Below the pieces are notes generated by a model that was not told where the DNA came from, ran no database searches, and saw nothing but the letters and a program-made list of their open reading frames with translations. Shown here piece after piece: positions 9,701 to 19,916 of a DNA stretch of 64,000 bases (the stretch's first letter is position 1; the number at the start of each line of letters is the position of its first letter). Position numbers and translations under genes: made by a program. The DNA is from Candidatus Woesearchaeota archaeon. GTDB lineage: Archaea; Nanobdellota; Nanobdellia; Woesearchaeales; GW2011-AR9. The stretch is from NCBI GenBank assembly GCA_945861715.1, contig CAMAVK010000002.1, positions 136,440-200,439 on the forward strand, given 5' to 3'.

Positions 9701-10141
9701 TTATTGTCTCCAAAATGTTCTTTGTTTGAATTTTATTTCGTCAACTTTGTTCGATGGTATGAAGAATTCTTGTTTTTGTACTTTATTCTCAAAGATGAGA
9801 GTGCCTTTTTCAATTTCGATGAGGTTTTCCGCACTTAAAGTTACTTGTTGGTTTAGAGAGTCGTCCTGGTATATTATTTGATATTCTTTTTTATTTTGAG
9901 ATCGTAGTACGTGGTGCAGTACTTTGTTGCTGGCTTTTTCAAGACTGCCAAGAGGGTCGTAGTCTCTCATGATTATTCCCGAAAATGTAAGAATGCTAAA
10001 ACTAATGAATAGAACAACCCATGGGTCGTCGAGAAATGGAATGGTTGCAAAGCCTTGACTTACTCCTTTCCATGTTAAAATTACGGCAAGTGCGACATAG
10101 ATAGACCATAAAAAATGTTTATCTTGTTCGCGTAATATCAT
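9701..10141 (-). CDS. Hypothetical membrane protein (paralogue of previous gene)
   Basis: 146 aa; KEYQIIYQDD...IEKGTLIFENKVQKQEFFIPSNKV parallels KHEFHIIYDD...IEKGFLVIEGEQNHELFIPLSRI. Confidence 0.65.
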   Translation of the reverse strand: MILREQDKHFLWSIYVALAVILTWKGVSQGFATIPFLDDPWVVLFISFSILTFSGIIMRDYDPLGSLEKASNKVLHHVLRSQNKKEYQIIYQDDSLNQQVTLSAENLIEIEKGTLIFENKVQKQEFFIPSNKVDEIKFKQRTFWRQ

Positions 10142-10257
10142 TCTATCCCGGTTGATTAAGGTGTTTGGGGTTTAAAAGTGTTTGTGTTTGTTGAAGTTGA
10201 ATTAATGGTCTTGATAATGAGATGAAGATGAATTATCGAAGTCGCTATTATGATGTA

Positions 10258-10776
10258 TTAGAATTGGATTCTTTTCTTCCACCATAAGTAAAATAAAAAT
10301 CCTGCTCCTAACGCCATGTCTACTACGGCAAGTTTTAGGGATGTTTGTAATCCTGCTGTTCCTTGATGTAAGAAGCTGGGATTTGTTAGTGCGTTTTCAT
10401 TTATTCCATATATTGAGAAATGGGTGAGGTTTGGATAGAGTAATGGAATTCCTTGGGTTGTACAAAAATCTAGGGTTAGATGTGATGCAATTCCTAGCAT
10501 GAGGGCGAGAGCGAATATTTTTTTGTTTGGATTTTTGATTAGATGAAAGATTGCTAAGATTAGCAAAGGGGTTGCGATTAGAAATAGGAAGGAATGTGTG
10601 AGTAGTCTATGAGCATCGATTTTGAAGACCCATTCAATTATAAGATCTGCGTCGGGTAAAAGTGCACCAAAGATTATGAAGAACCACGCACTTTGTGGTA
10701 TTTTGAGATGTTTTATTTTTTCGTAGATTTTACCGAAGGTGTATCCACCGATGATATGACCTGAGGCAAATGACAT
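10258..10776 (-). CDS. Membrane-bound metal-dependent hydrolase-like (DUF457/YdjM type)
   Basis: GALLPDADLIIEWVFKIDAHRLLTHSFLF and GIASHLTLDFCTTQGIPLLYP. Confidence 0.8.
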   Translation of the reverse strand: MSFASGHIIGGYTFGKIYEKIKHLKIPQSAWFFIIFGALLPDADLIIEWVFKIDAHRLLTHSFLFLIATPLLILAIFHLIKNPNKKIFALALMLGIASHLTLDFCTTQGIPLLYPNLTHFSIYGINENALTNPSFLHQGTAGLQTSLKLAVVDMALGAGFLFYLWWKKRIQF

Positions 10777-10935
10777 GGGTTGGGAGTTTTTTACGTGTTT
10801 AAATATGTGATGTTTGCAGGTGAATTTATTTTGGTTTGAAATCTGTTTTTTGTTCGTGTTTTTTGGTAATTTTGTTTTTAATTGGAATGTTTTATCGCGA
10901 AAGCCTAATAAATAAAGCTGGTTATCTCTTTTTTT

Positions 10936-12135
10936 ATGTTAGTTGGAATTGTGGGTAAACCAAACGTTGGGAAAAGTACGTTTTTTAAGGCCGCGTCGCT
11001 CGCTGATGCGCTTATTGCTAATTATCCGTTTGCAACGATTAAACCTAATTCTGGTGTTGGGTTTGTGAAGATTGATTGTGCAGATAAAGATTTTCAAAAA
11101 CAATGTAATCCACGTATGGGGTATTGTGTAGGTGGTTTTCGTTTTCTTCCTGTTCAATTAATTGATGTTGCGGGTCTTGTTCCTGGGGCTCATGAAGGTC
11201 TTGGTATGGGTAATCAATTTCTTGATGATTTGCGTCAAGCGGATGTCTTGGTTCATGTTATTGATGTTGCAGGATCAACGAATGAGAAAGGTGAGACGGT
11301 TGCGTTAGGTTCTTATGATCCTGCTGCAGATGTTACGTTTCTTGAGGTAGAGTTGGATATGTGGTATTTGGGCATTCTTACCAAGGGTTGGGAAAAATTT
11401 GCTCGTACTGTTGTGCAGGAAAAAGTCTCTATTAACATTGCGCTAGCAAAGCAACTTTCTGGTCTTGGAGTTAATGAAGCTTTGATGGAAGATGCGGTGG
11501 AAAAGTTAGCACTTAACCCTGAAAAGCCGCAGTTGTGGGTTGATGACGATCTATTGCGGTTGGCGAAATTTTTACGAAGTTCTACTAAACCTATGGTTAT
11601 GGCATGTAATAAAGTTGATTTGCCAGGAGCTCGAGAGAATTTTAACAGACTTTGTACTCAATTTCCTCAGTATACTTTTATTGCGTGTAGTGGAGATTAT
11701 GAACTTGCACTTAAAGAAGCGAATAAGGCAGGATTGATTTCATATATCCCTGGAAGTTCGTCATTTGATATTTTGCATCCTGAAAAGTTGAATGAGAAAC
11801 AAATTGCTGCTCTTGACGATATACAGAAGACAGTACTTTCTGCTCCGGGTGGGACGGGAGTTCAAAAAGTAATTGATGTTGCTGTTTTGGATGTGTTAAA
11901 ATATATGGCGATATTTCCAGGTGGTGTAACAAAGCTTGAAGATAAGGATGGAAATGTGCTTCCAGATTGCTTTTTGATGAAGAGTGAGTCGACAGCACTC
12001 GATTTTGCATATCGGCTACATACAGATTTAGGTAAAGGTTTCATTTGTGCTAAGGACGTTCATACAAAACGAACAGTGGGTCGTGATCATATTTTGCATC
12101 ATAGGGATGTTATTGAGATTGTAAGTGGGAAATAA
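10936..12135 (+). CDS. YchF/OBG-family GTPase with TGS domain
   Basis: GIVGKPNVGKSTFF, DVAGLVPGAHEGLGMGNQFL, TGS-like C-terminus. Confidence 0.9.
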   Translation: MLVGIVGKPNVGKSTFFKAASLADALIANYPFATIKPNSGVGFVKIDCADKDFQKQCNPRMGYCVGGFRFLPVQLIDVAGLVPGAHEGLGMGNQFLDDLRQADVLVHVIDVAGSTNEKGETVALGSYDPAADVTFLEVELDMWYLGILTKGWEKFARTVVQEKVSINIALAKQLSGLGVNEALMEDAVEKLALNPEKPQLWVDDDLLRLAKFLRSSTKPMVMACNKVDLPGARENFNRLCTQFPQYTFIACSGDYELALKEANKAGLISYIPGSSSFDILHPEKLNEKQIAALDDIQKTVLSAPGGTGVQKVIDVAVLDVLKYMAIFPGGVTKLEDKDGNVLPDCFLMKSESTALDFAYRLHTDLGKGFICAKDVHTKRTVGRDHILHHRDVIEIVSGK

Positions 12136-12198
12136 AAGCTAGTTATTTTGTCTTTTTTAAGTGATAACTTTATAAATATGGTGTTTGTTTTACCTTTT

Positions 12199-13227
12199 AT
12201 GGGAAAATCTGTCGCTGTTGAATTACAAGTGACTTGTTCTGTTGTTGAACCACATAACTTGGGAACTCGTCGCTATTTTCTTTCTCAATCTGCACTTGTT
12301 GGGGGGTTTTCCAATTATGGCTATTTTGATCTTAAGGATCGTTTCTGCAAGGAGATGTATTTGGGAGGGGTAGAAAGTGCTGTTTTGTTGCCTGATCCTT
12401 ATCTTTCATCATGTCATGCTCGTATTTCACGTGGATTATATGGTGGTTTGCGGGTACGAGATTTAGGCAGCACGAATGGGAGTTATGTCACATCGAAAAA
12501 CGGCCTAGAATGTTTATTGCCAGCTGATGAAAATAATCCACTTGAGATAGGAGATTCTTTTACCCTTGGGAAATCTCGTTTTGAAATTATTGGAGAACGT
12601 GAGGTTCCTCGTCGTTTCTTTGTTTTTGTATGTGGATCTGACTCGAATATATCTTCATCAATAGGGGTTGGGATGTCGCTTCTTGAACCAGAATTTCGTT
12701 CTCGTGGATATACGCTTCTCCCATTGATTGGAGATGTAGTTTCTACCAAAAGTGTTCTTGATACTATTGGTCGTTTGCATTCGCAGGGTGGTATTGATGA
12801 CTTGTGGGTTCATTTTCATGGACATGGTGCTCAAGATGGGTTTGCTACCCAGTTCAATGTCATTCTCCCTGATTATTTTTTACGAAAGGTGAGTACAATG
12901 GCAGAGCGAAAGGTTATTTCGATTGATTCTTGTTATTCTGGGGTTTGGATGAGTGGTTATAATTCTCGTGATTGTTCTTCAATGGCGGTTGCATGTGCTA
13001 GTGCTCCATCTAAAGTTGCATATTGTCATAGAACTCAGACGGTTGATGTTGGGGAACCAGTTGGAAATTTAACTAACTTGATTTATAAATTTCTTCGTAG
13101 TGGTCGTGGTTCGATGCCTATTCACTCTCTATTTTCACCTTCCAATGTTGCTGTTTATGATCGGTTAGCTCTTCAGGGTGGAGATATGGTTGGGGATAAT
13201 GTTGTTATCCCTCGAAGAATTATTTAA
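12199..13227 (+). CDS. FHA domain-caspase-like (C14-type fold) peptidase fusion
   Basis: FHA: LPDPYLSSCHARI...VRDLGSTNGSYV; peptidase: DDLWVHFHGHGAQDG and KVISIDSCYSG. Start at 12199 preferred over 12148 because of tttataaata upstream. Confidence 0.85.
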   Translation: MGKSVAVELQVTCSVVEPHNLGTRRYFLSQSALVGGFSNYGYFDLKDRFCKEMYLGGVESAVLLPDPYLSSCHARISRGLYGGLRVRDLGSTNGSYVTSKNGLECLLPADENNPLEIGDSFTLGKSRFEIIGEREVPRRFFVFVCGSDSNISSSIGVGMSLLEPEFRSRGYTLLPLIGDVVSTKSVLDTIGRLHSQGGIDDLWVHFHGHGAQDGFATQFNVILPDYFLRKVSTMAERKVISIDSCYSGVWMSGYNSRDCSSMAVACASAPSKVAYCHRTQTVDVGEPVGNLTNLIYKFLRSGRGSMPIHSLFSPSNVAVYDRLALQGGDMVGDNVVIPRRII

Positions 13228-13232
13228 AGAGT

Positions 13233-13736
13233 TTATTCTGATATTGCAGTTTTGTGAGTGCTTGCGTTCCAGAGTTTTCGCCATTGATGCAAGAATTTTC
13301 TATATGGGTATGCTGAGAGAATAACGACTGGGAGGCTACTTAGTAAGGCGGTTGTTGAGGTGGTAAGGGAATCTGATGTGGCTGCGAGAATTGCGCTGTA
13401 CAAAGGGATATGGGGTATTAAGAGTCCTGAGATGTCAATTGCACATTGGCTTTGCCATGGTTTTTGGTTATAGCTGTGTTTTTGTTGCCAATAATCTGCG
13501 AATTTGGTGAGGGGATATGCGGTTGCGAGTGAAAGTGTTGCAGCGGTAATCCTTGAAGTTGTTACTTCATGAAATGGTTTGGATGCTATGAAGTGTTCTA
13601 GGGCAGCCATTATAGGTGTATAAAAAAGGTTTCCAGCAGTTATTGCAATTGTGTAATCTTTAATGAATTGGCCTACTTGGTGGTGTTTTTTCTGGACATT
13701 CACTGGTTCGTTTGAGAGAAGTTCATCAATTGTCAT
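13233..13736 (-). CDS. AlaE-like (L-alanine exporter family) membrane protein
   Basis: DYTIAITAGNLFYTPIMAALEH...RITAATLSLATAYPLTKFADYW...LPVVILSAYPYRKFLHQWRKLW matches AlaE pattern. Confidence 0.55.
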   Translation of the reverse strand: MTIDELLSNEPVNVQKKHHQVGQFIKDYTIAITAGNLFYTPIMAALEHFIASKPFHEVTTSRITAATLSLATAYPLTKFADYWQQKHSYNQKPWQSQCAIDISGLLIPHIPLYSAILAATSDSLTTSTTALLSSLPVVILSAYPYRKFLHQWRKLWNASTHKTAISE

Positions 13737-13883
13737 TTGTAATATGGAGAATGGGGTTTATTTATAATGAAATCCCTCGTAATTCTCATATTTGTTAGGA
13801 ATTTCACATAGAATTCCTTTCATTTTTGTTTGGTTTGTAGGGAAAGGAATTATAAATGCGTTTAGGGTTGATTTTGTGTGTCC

Positions 13884-14225
13884 TTACTTGAGCTTTATTT
13901 CAGTTGCTAGGATTTCTTCTTGTCCGTTTCGTATTTGAGTTGTTCCACTTATTTCTACATGGTCGCCTTGTTTTACACCTGTTGGTTCACTTGTGAACAC
14001 AATTACTTTTTTGGTTTGGGTCGTTTGTCCTTCGATCTCAAGAAATAATGCTTTGTCAACGGTTGTCATTTTTGTGATTGTTCCGCTGATAGTGGTTATT
14101 GTTGTTTGGTCTAATTTTGTTTCTGGAAGTACATTTGGGATAATATCTTGAGCTATTATGTAGAGGAAAAGAAGTCCAATGATGGTGGTTAGAAGTGCTA
14201 TTTTTTCAATCGTTTTTTCATCCAT
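13884..14225 (-). CDS. TM-anchored OB-fold protein
   Basis: N-terminal TM, then TISGTITKMT...VIVFTSEPTGVKQGDHVEISGTTQIRNGQEEILATEIKL. Confidence 0.65.
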   Translation of the reverse strand: MDEKTIEKIALLTTIIGLLFLYIIAQDIIPNVLPETKLDQTTITTISGTITKMTTVDKALFLEIEGQTTQTKKVIVFTSEPTGVKQGDHVEISGTTQIRNGQEEILATEIKLK

Positions 14226-14358
14226 TTTTTTGCTATTAAAGTTATCATTGATATATATTTGCTGTTTACTTTGTTTTTGAATATTGGTATATATGGCCTT
14301 ATTGTCGTCAAACAGTTGTTACATATTATTATAAAGGAGTGGAGTTTGTTTATTTGTT

Positions 14359-14793
14359 ATGAATATCAAAGAATTAGGTCATGTGGTGTTATATGTTACT
14401 GATGTAGAACTTGTTGGTTCTTTTTATCGCGATGTGCTTGGGTTTCGAGTGGTTGCTGCCCAGAAAGGTATGATGGCATTTTCTGGTGGTAGAACGCATC
14501 ATGAATTACTTCTTGTTGAAGTAGGTGGGGAGAAGCAGAAGCGAGGGGTTAAACCGGGTTTATATCATATTGGGTTTAAAATTGGAACAACTAAAGAAGA
14601 TTTGAAGGATGCTATTACTGTTCTTGAGAGAAAGGGAAAACCAATTGGTGGGTTTGCGGATCATTATGTTACGCAAAGTGTTTATACCATGGATCCGGAT
14701 GGGAATGAGGTTGAGTTGTATGTTGATGTGTCTGATGAGTGGAAGATTGATCCATCAGTGATTATGCGACCGACACGAAAGTTGAATTTTTAA
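14359..14793 (+). CDS. Glyoxalase/VOC superfamily protein
   Basis: LGHVVLYVTDVELVGSFYRDVLGFRV...HHELLLVEV...YTMDPDGNEVELYVD. Confidence 0.85.
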   Translation: MNIKELGHVVLYVTDVELVGSFYRDVLGFRVVAAQKGMMAFSGGRTHHELLLVEVGGEKQKRGVKPGLYHIGFKIGTTKEDLKDAITVLERKGKPIGGFADHYVTQSVYTMDPDGNEVELYVDVSDEWKIDPSVIMRPTRKLNF

Positions 14794-14860
14794 TTTTGTT
14801 TGTTTCTTTTTCTTTTGCGTGATTCTTATGGGTTTGAAGTTGCTCATGCTGAGGGGAGAT

Positions 14861-14900
14861 ATACTATCGTTCCGGCACGAACATTACGGTAGTATTTTTT
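14861..14900 (+). terminator. Hairpin plus T-run
   Basis: ATACTATCGT (14861-14870)/ACGGTAGTAT (14886-14895) followed by TTTTT. Confidence 0.5.
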
Positions 14901-15045
14901 GATATTTGTTATATTGGAAGTTCGGGTTTTAGATATTTTTACCAACAGCTTTTTAAATTAGGATTAGTTTTTTAGGTTATAATTGCTGAGGCCGCCGTTT
15001 GAGCGTGGGCTTGTTAAGGTCCTTTAGTCTTGGGAGATATTTATT

Positions 15046-15441
15046 ATGGATATTGTACTTGTAATGGGTGCCAAAGATGGCAAATGTTATCAAAAGAAGG
15101 TAACTGGTGAAGCAGGAGATTTCTTTGTTAATAAGCGTCTTGGTGAAGCTGTTGTTGGCGATAAATTTGGCCTTGCAGGATATGAATTTCTTATTACTGG
15201 CGGATCTGATAATGCAGGATTTCCTATGCGACGAGGTATTCCTCAAGCGCGTAAGCGAATTTTGACTGGTAAAGGAGTAGGTTTTAGTGGTTACGATCGA
15301 AATGGAAAGAAGCAACCTGGTCTTGTTCGCAGACGTACCGTTTGTGGAGATGCTGTTACTCGCTCAACTCAACAAATTAATTTGAAAGTAACAAAGGAAG
15401 GTCCAGAAGCTCTTCCTCATGAGCCTGCTTCTAAGAAGTAA
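15046..15441 (+). CDS. rps6e: Ribosomal protein S6e
   Basis: GAAGDFFVNKRLGE-like core, TGGSDNAGFPMRRGIPQARKRILT. Confidence 0.95.
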   Translation: MDIVLVMGAKDGKCYQKKVTGEAGDFFVNKRLGEAVVGDKFGLAGYEFLITGGSDNAGFPMRRGIPQARKRILTGKGVGFSGYDRNGKKQPGLVRRRTVCGDAVTRSTQQINLKVTKEGPEALPHEPASKK

Positions 15442-15612
15442 TTTTTTTAGTTGATGGTTCGTTGAATTAAGGTTGTTTTTCTTTTTTTTACTTTCTTTTT
15501 TTATGATATATTATGTTCTCATTTTGACGTTTTTGTTGTAGTAAGGCTTCTTGAGGCGCAAAAACTTTTTATACTCATCTTGAATGTATCATTTAATTAG
15601 TGAATTGGTGAT

Positions 15613-15777
15613 ATGGTGGCTGATATACAACTGGCAGTAGGTGGGTTTATGGAATATCTTAATGGTATTTTACGTGGATTTTCCTATGCGGATACAGATG
15701 AGAAGGTAGCAGTTGTGTGTTTGTTTTTTGGTCTCTTTCTGTTGCTTACATCAGTGGTATTGTTTATTGTTTTATGA
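15613..15777 (+). CDS. Small membrane protein (54 aa)
   Basis: MVADIQLAVGGFMEYLNGILRGFSYADTDEKVAVVCLFFGLFLLLTSVVLFIVL; ggtgat SD-like sequence upstream; below the ORF track cutoff. Confidence 0.55.
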   Translation: MVADIQLAVGGFMEYLNGILRGFSYADTDEKVAVVCLFFGLFLLLTSVVLFIVL

Positions 15778-15860
15778 GGTTTATGAATGCTTTTACATAT
15801 TCTCAGTTTAAAATAATGTTAAATAGAATGTTAAAAAATGTTAAGATAAGGTGATTAATT

Positions 15861-16691
15861 ATGACACATGAAAAATGGGATGCTCCTCATCATAAAGAGG
15901 AAAAAGGGCTTATGGATAAAAAAGTTACATTTCAATTTAGTATTGGGGCGTTTTTGAAAATAATTTTAGTGGTGGCGGTGTTAACCGGTGTATTTCTGTT
16001 AGGTCGTTGGAGTGTTGACCCAGTTGTTTCAAATGATGTTGCGGGACAAGCTGTTTCCCTTGAATCTAAATCTGAGCCGGGATTTTTTTCGAGGATTTTC
16101 GGAGGGAGTTCTGAAGGTAGTCAATCGGGCATTACTGTGAGTGTGGTGCATAATGACACTGATAGTACGGGTTTGAATAGTTCATCATCCGCGAATGCCT
16201 CTGCAGTTGTTGCAGTGGCACCAGTTGTTGAAGCTCCTGTTGTTGCTCCTGTGGTTGCTAATAGTTCTCCTGTTGTGGTAGCAAATGCGAGTGAGGAAAC
16301 GGTTCTTACTGCCTATCCTACTGGGACGCTCGCGTTTAGTGTTGTGAATGTGCAAAAAGAATGGTTTGATACTTGGGGCAAAATAACTCGCTTGGAAGTA
16401 TCTTTTAAAAATAATGCGGAAGGAACGGTTAAGGCTAAATATATTACCATTAATGTGGAAGGGTATGATTATGATAAGAAAGTGCCTTTGGTTGAAGAAG
16501 GGACGGTTGCAATTAAGGCAGGTCAAACGAAGAGTTTGTTTGTTGTGGTTCCGGGTGGTTTTGCTTATAATAAACTTACAGCGGGTGATTTGAAGAGTGT
16601 TCGAATTATTGCGATATTATTTGATGAGAAGGATGTTCAAATTGCAACAGATAATAAGGATTATGATATAGAAGGACCAGCTCCTAAATAG
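15861..16691 (+). CDS. TM-anchored extracytoplasmic protein with Ser/Val/Ala-rich linker
   Basis: 276 aa; TM near N-terminus and C-terminal beta domain (LEVSFKNNAEGTVKAKYITINVEG). Confidence 0.7.
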   Translation: MTHEKWDAPHHKEEKGLMDKKVTFQFSIGAFLKIILVVAVLTGVFLLGRWSVDPVVSNDVAGQAVSLESKSEPGFFSRIFGGSSEGSQSGITVSVVHNDTDSTGLNSSSSANASAVVAVAPVVEAPVVAPVVANSSPVVVANASEETVLTAYPTGTLAFSVVNVQKEWFDTWGKITRLEVSFKNNAEGTVKAKYITINVEGYDYDKKVPLVEEGTVAIKAGQTKSLFVVVPGGFAYNKLTAGDLKSVRIIAILFDEKDVQIATDNKDYDIEGPAPK

Positions 16692-16717
16692 AGCTTGAAA
16701 GGATGTTTTTTTTCTTT

Positions 16718-17476
16718 TTATTCTATTTTTTGTGAAGGTTGATTTTGGAAGTATTTAGTGTGTTGAAGTGGTTCTGGTTTTATTTGGTATCCCCATTCCT
16801 GTGCTTTTTTTGCAACTTCGTTCTTAAAGGTTATTCGGTCAGTGTAGAAGGGGACAATTTTTCCATTATTTTGTACAAATTGTGTTACGGTGGGGTCTAC
16901 TGTATCTTGAGTGATCTTTTGATATTGATCTTTAGAAATAATGATAATATATCCTACTGCAGTGCCAAAGAAATCTTCAATTGGGTTAAGTTTTCGTTGA
17001 TATAAATCTGGTCTTAGATTATTTTTGGTGCAGGTACCTTTTTCTAGTGTGTATGATCCATCAGCTTGTCTTCTTTTTCTTATTTTTCCTTTATCCCACG
17101 CACGGAGTTTCATTTCTAATATGACTGGTGTTTGAGCAACTTTGATTATTTGGTCATACTCCCACAGTCCGTGAGTTTTTGATTTTAGAATTATTCGGTT
17201 ACCGTTACTTCGAAATAGGGCGTCTTTTTTATTTATTTTGGATCTGGCATAATCACGAAATAATTCTATTTCTTGAGACATGGCTTGATTTGCTATGTTT
17301 TCAATTATTAAATCAAGGTAAATTTCACTGAAATCTTGAGTGTATTGTTGTAGTAATCGTGGTGCTGCTATGATATTGGAAGGTAATTGGTTATATCTTT
17401 CTTGTATTTTTCCCCATGAAGGTTTTTCTTGAGATAAAAGTGTGCACAGTGTGTCTATAGGGGGTGTTAATATCAT
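16718..17476 (-). CDS. Hypothetical protein with possible PD-(D/E)xK nuclease core
   Basis: LWEYDQIIKVAQTPVILEMKLR fits D-x(n)-ExK. Confidence 0.5.
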   Translation of the reverse strand: MILTPPIDTLCTLLSQEKPSWGKIQERYNQLPSNIIAAPRLLQQYTQDFSEIYLDLIIENIANQAMSQEIELFRDYARSKINKKDALFRSNGNRIILKSKTHGLWEYDQIIKVAQTPVILEMKLRAWDKGKIRKRRQADGSYTLEKGTCTKNNLRPDLYQRKLNPIEDFFGTAVGYIIIISKDQYQKITQDTVDPTVTQFVQNNGKIVPFYTDRITFKNEVAKKAQEWGYQIKPEPLQHTKYFQNQPSQKIE

Positions 17477-17652
17477 TATTTTTTATTTTTGTAACTCAAA
17501 TGTGGGCTTTTAATGATTTCGTGTGTGAAGGAGATAATTCACAGTTTTGTTACGTATCCTTTTGAAAAACAATAATTCTTATAAACGTAGTCTGGTGGGA
17601 AGTTGTTATTTGATTTTGGTCAAAATTTATTGAACTTAAAGGAAGTGGTTTT

Positions 17653-19080
17653 GTGGCAAATGTAATTTATGAGCAAGTGGGTCAGAATATAAGAATTCCT
17701 AGTATTCCTTATGATAGTCGTTATGATTTGGTGCATGTTTTCTTTACTTCGGATGTGCCATCGGTATCGGATTTAGAACAGATTTTAGCACAAGGAACAG
17801 ATAAAATTTTGTGTGCTCCGTGGTCAGTTGATGTAGTGCGTGGTTTTAAGGATTATGTGCCAACGACGTTTAGTATGGTTACTAAAGATATGCCTAAAGA
17901 GTTAATTAGTTCTTATTTTGGTGCTCCTGCCGGAAAAAAAGAACAACGTGATCGAGTTTTATTGCAGTTGCAGTCTGAATTAGATGCTAAATCGGCTACT
18001 ATTGATGCGGCAATAATCCATAACCGCAAGGATTATGGTGGAATTATTAACAAAACGCACTTAGTAAATCGTATTTATAATATTGGTCGATTACATGAGG
18101 ATTTGTCAGATAGAACTGATGCGTATCCTTTTCTCTTTGGAGGAGATTTTGAAAATCTAGCGCGTTGGGATGATATTCTTATTGGTATAAAGAAGTTATT
18201 TATTGAGTATGTAAGTGAGGTTTCTTTAGGTGAGAGATGGTATGAACTCCGTGTGCGGACACCTGATGTAACAAGTAAGGATCTTAAGAAAAGATATGTG
18301 TATGTTGATTGGCTTAAGGAGAAGTTAGGCGATGATCTTTTAGGGGTGCTATTGTATGGGTCTGCTGCTCGAACTGATGATCCTGCGGGGTATTCTGATT
18401 TTGATAATTGGGTTCGTGTTAAAGATGTTGCTAAAGCCCAACGAATTTTAGCTAATACTTCACCTGCTGTTGTTGGTGGTAAGGTGGTAGAGTTAACTCA
18501 TGGTGAACATCCTGAGGGAGCTAAACACTTGGGTATTCATTTGTTTCCAGAAGATGATAATTATATGCTTCGTTTTATTCGATTTTTGCATGATTCAAGG
18601 GAGTTTTTGAAACATACGAAAGTGTTGTATGGTGAGATGCCGTTTATTAAGGTGCGTCAGGACGAGGTTGTTGAGAGGGGTGTATCTCACGCTTACATCA
18701 AACTTAAAACTATTGCAGGAGCGCTTAATTGGGCTTATACTTATCCTGATAAGATGATGGGACGTCCTGCTCTTTTTGAGTTTATAGTTAAGAATGTTCG
18801 GTTTTTCTTTCAACATGCGTTAAATGCGGTTGAGGGACCACAACTTCGAACTAAGGCTGAACTTAATGCGAGACTTGCGGATAGGGGACTCCATATTCCT
18901 GAGTATAAAGAAGATCCAGAACATATTCGAAAGTCAGTTCTGTATGCAATGTATAGTGTTCTTACTCTGCAGAGTGAGTTTTTGAAATCTAATCGGCAAC
19001 CTAATCTTCGTTTTCTTACGGAAAAGAAGAATTATGCTTGGGATGATCCTTCAATTGACTCTTTAGTTGATTCTCCTTGA
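17653..19080 (+). CDS. Nucleotidyltransferase-domain protein
   Basis: 475 aa, GTG start; GVLLYGSAARTDDPAGYSDFDNWV is an NTase GS-x(n)-DxD-like motif. Confidence 0.75.
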   Translation: MANVIYEQVGQNIRIPSIPYDSRYDLVHVFFTSDVPSVSDLEQILAQGTDKILCAPWSVDVVRGFKDYVPTTFSMVTKDMPKELISSYFGAPAGKKEQRDRVLLQLQSELDAKSATIDAAIIHNRKDYGGIINKTHLVNRIYNIGRLHEDLSDRTDAYPFLFGGDFENLARWDDILIGIKKLFIEYVSEVSLGERWYELRVRTPDVTSKDLKKRYVYVDWLKEKLGDDLLGVLLYGSAARTDDPAGYSDFDNWVRVKDVAKAQRILANTSPAVVGGKVVELTHGEHPEGAKHLGIHLFPEDDNYMLRFIRFLHDSREFLKHTKVLYGEMPFIKVRQDEVVERGVSHAYIKLKTIAGALNWAYTYPDKMMGRPALFEFIVKNVRFFFQHALNAVEGPQLRTKAELNARLADRGLHIPEYKEDPEHIRKSVLYAMYSVLTLQSEFLKSNRQPNLRFLTEKKNYAWDDPSIDSLVDSP

Positions 19081-19143
19081 TTAGAGTACGTTACTTTTCT
19101 TTTTTCCATTAGGTTTATAGCTTGGTCTTTCTTTGTTTAGGAT

Positions 19144-19317
19144 ATGTATTCTATTGATGATTCTGTACGAGGTACGTGTGGGTATGATTCTTCGGTTCGG
19201 GCTATGTATAATGTTGATTCGGTGCGGTTGTATGCTGTGAAGCGTCCAACTCATTGTTGTGGGGCGTGGAGTCGGGGTATGCGATGTAGGGGTTGTGTGA
19301 ATGGGGGTGAGAAGTAG
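19144..19317 (+). CDS. Small Cys-containing ORF (57 aa)
   Basis: MYSIDDSVRGTCGYDSSVRAMYNVDSVRLYAVKRPTHCCGAWSRGMRCRGCVNGGEK; typical + strand codon bias. Confidence 0.35.
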   Translation: MYSIDDSVRGTCGYDSSVRAMYNVDSVRLYAVKRPTHCCGAWSRGMRCRGCVNGGEK

Positions 19318-19331
19318 TTTAGGTTGTTTCG

Positions 19332-19916
19332 TTATTCTTTGGGGTTCGTTGGATCAAAGTATAGCTTACTAATTCGGTGCCATGCGTCATCCGGTTGAAC
19401 GGCCACCTTAACGCTTCCTCCAAAGCCCACTGATCTCTCTAAACCTGCATAGGCAGCAAGCTCAGCTAAAGAACGTATTTCTCTAGGTCCGCCATACATT
19501 TCAAGCAGGGTTATGGCATTTTGAGAAACATTCTCTTTGAAATTGATTTTACCAACATCATGCAAAAGTGTCCATAGAAAACGACTATCCTGAGATGGAT
19601 CCTCAATTAATCTTAAACCTTTTCCCTGGTATGTTCTTAATGAATCTACATCTCTCTTTAATATGGGTAGAATTTCATCATCAAAGGCCCTAGGGAAATC
19701 ACTCACAATAGAATCACTCAAATTTGCCTTTAATAGAACATATTCACGAATGGATGCATTAATATGCCTGGTATAAAGGGGGTGGAGTAGTTTATTGGCT
19801 TCGATAAAAATTGGATTTGATGACCGATTCATCAAAGCATTCACAAGAGAAGTATTAAATGAACCTCGCGAAGCAACAGGTAAAAGTTGAAAGATAATTG
19901 GTTTAGAGTATTCCAT
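19332..19916 (-). CDS. Hypothetical protein in atypical-composition segment
   Basis: 194 aa; LLHDVGK motif; more balanced base composition than neighbours. Confidence 0.55.
   Translation of the reverse strand: MEYSKPIIFQLLPVASRGSFNTSLVNALMNRSSNPIFIEANKLLHPLYTRHINASIREYVLLKANLSDSIVSDFPRAFDDEILPILKRDVDSLRTYQGKGLRLIEDPSQDSRFLWTLLHDVGKINFKENVSQNAITLLEMYGGPREIRSLAELAAYAGLERSVGFGGSVKVAVQPDDAWHRISKLYFDPTNPKE

Noticed and set aside
16185-16526. Antisense ORFs such as 16185-16526, 4148-4456, 20404-20712, 30122-30388 and 14977-15315
   Set aside because: They lie opposite well-supported genes, have no recognisable motif, and arise from low-stop antisense frames
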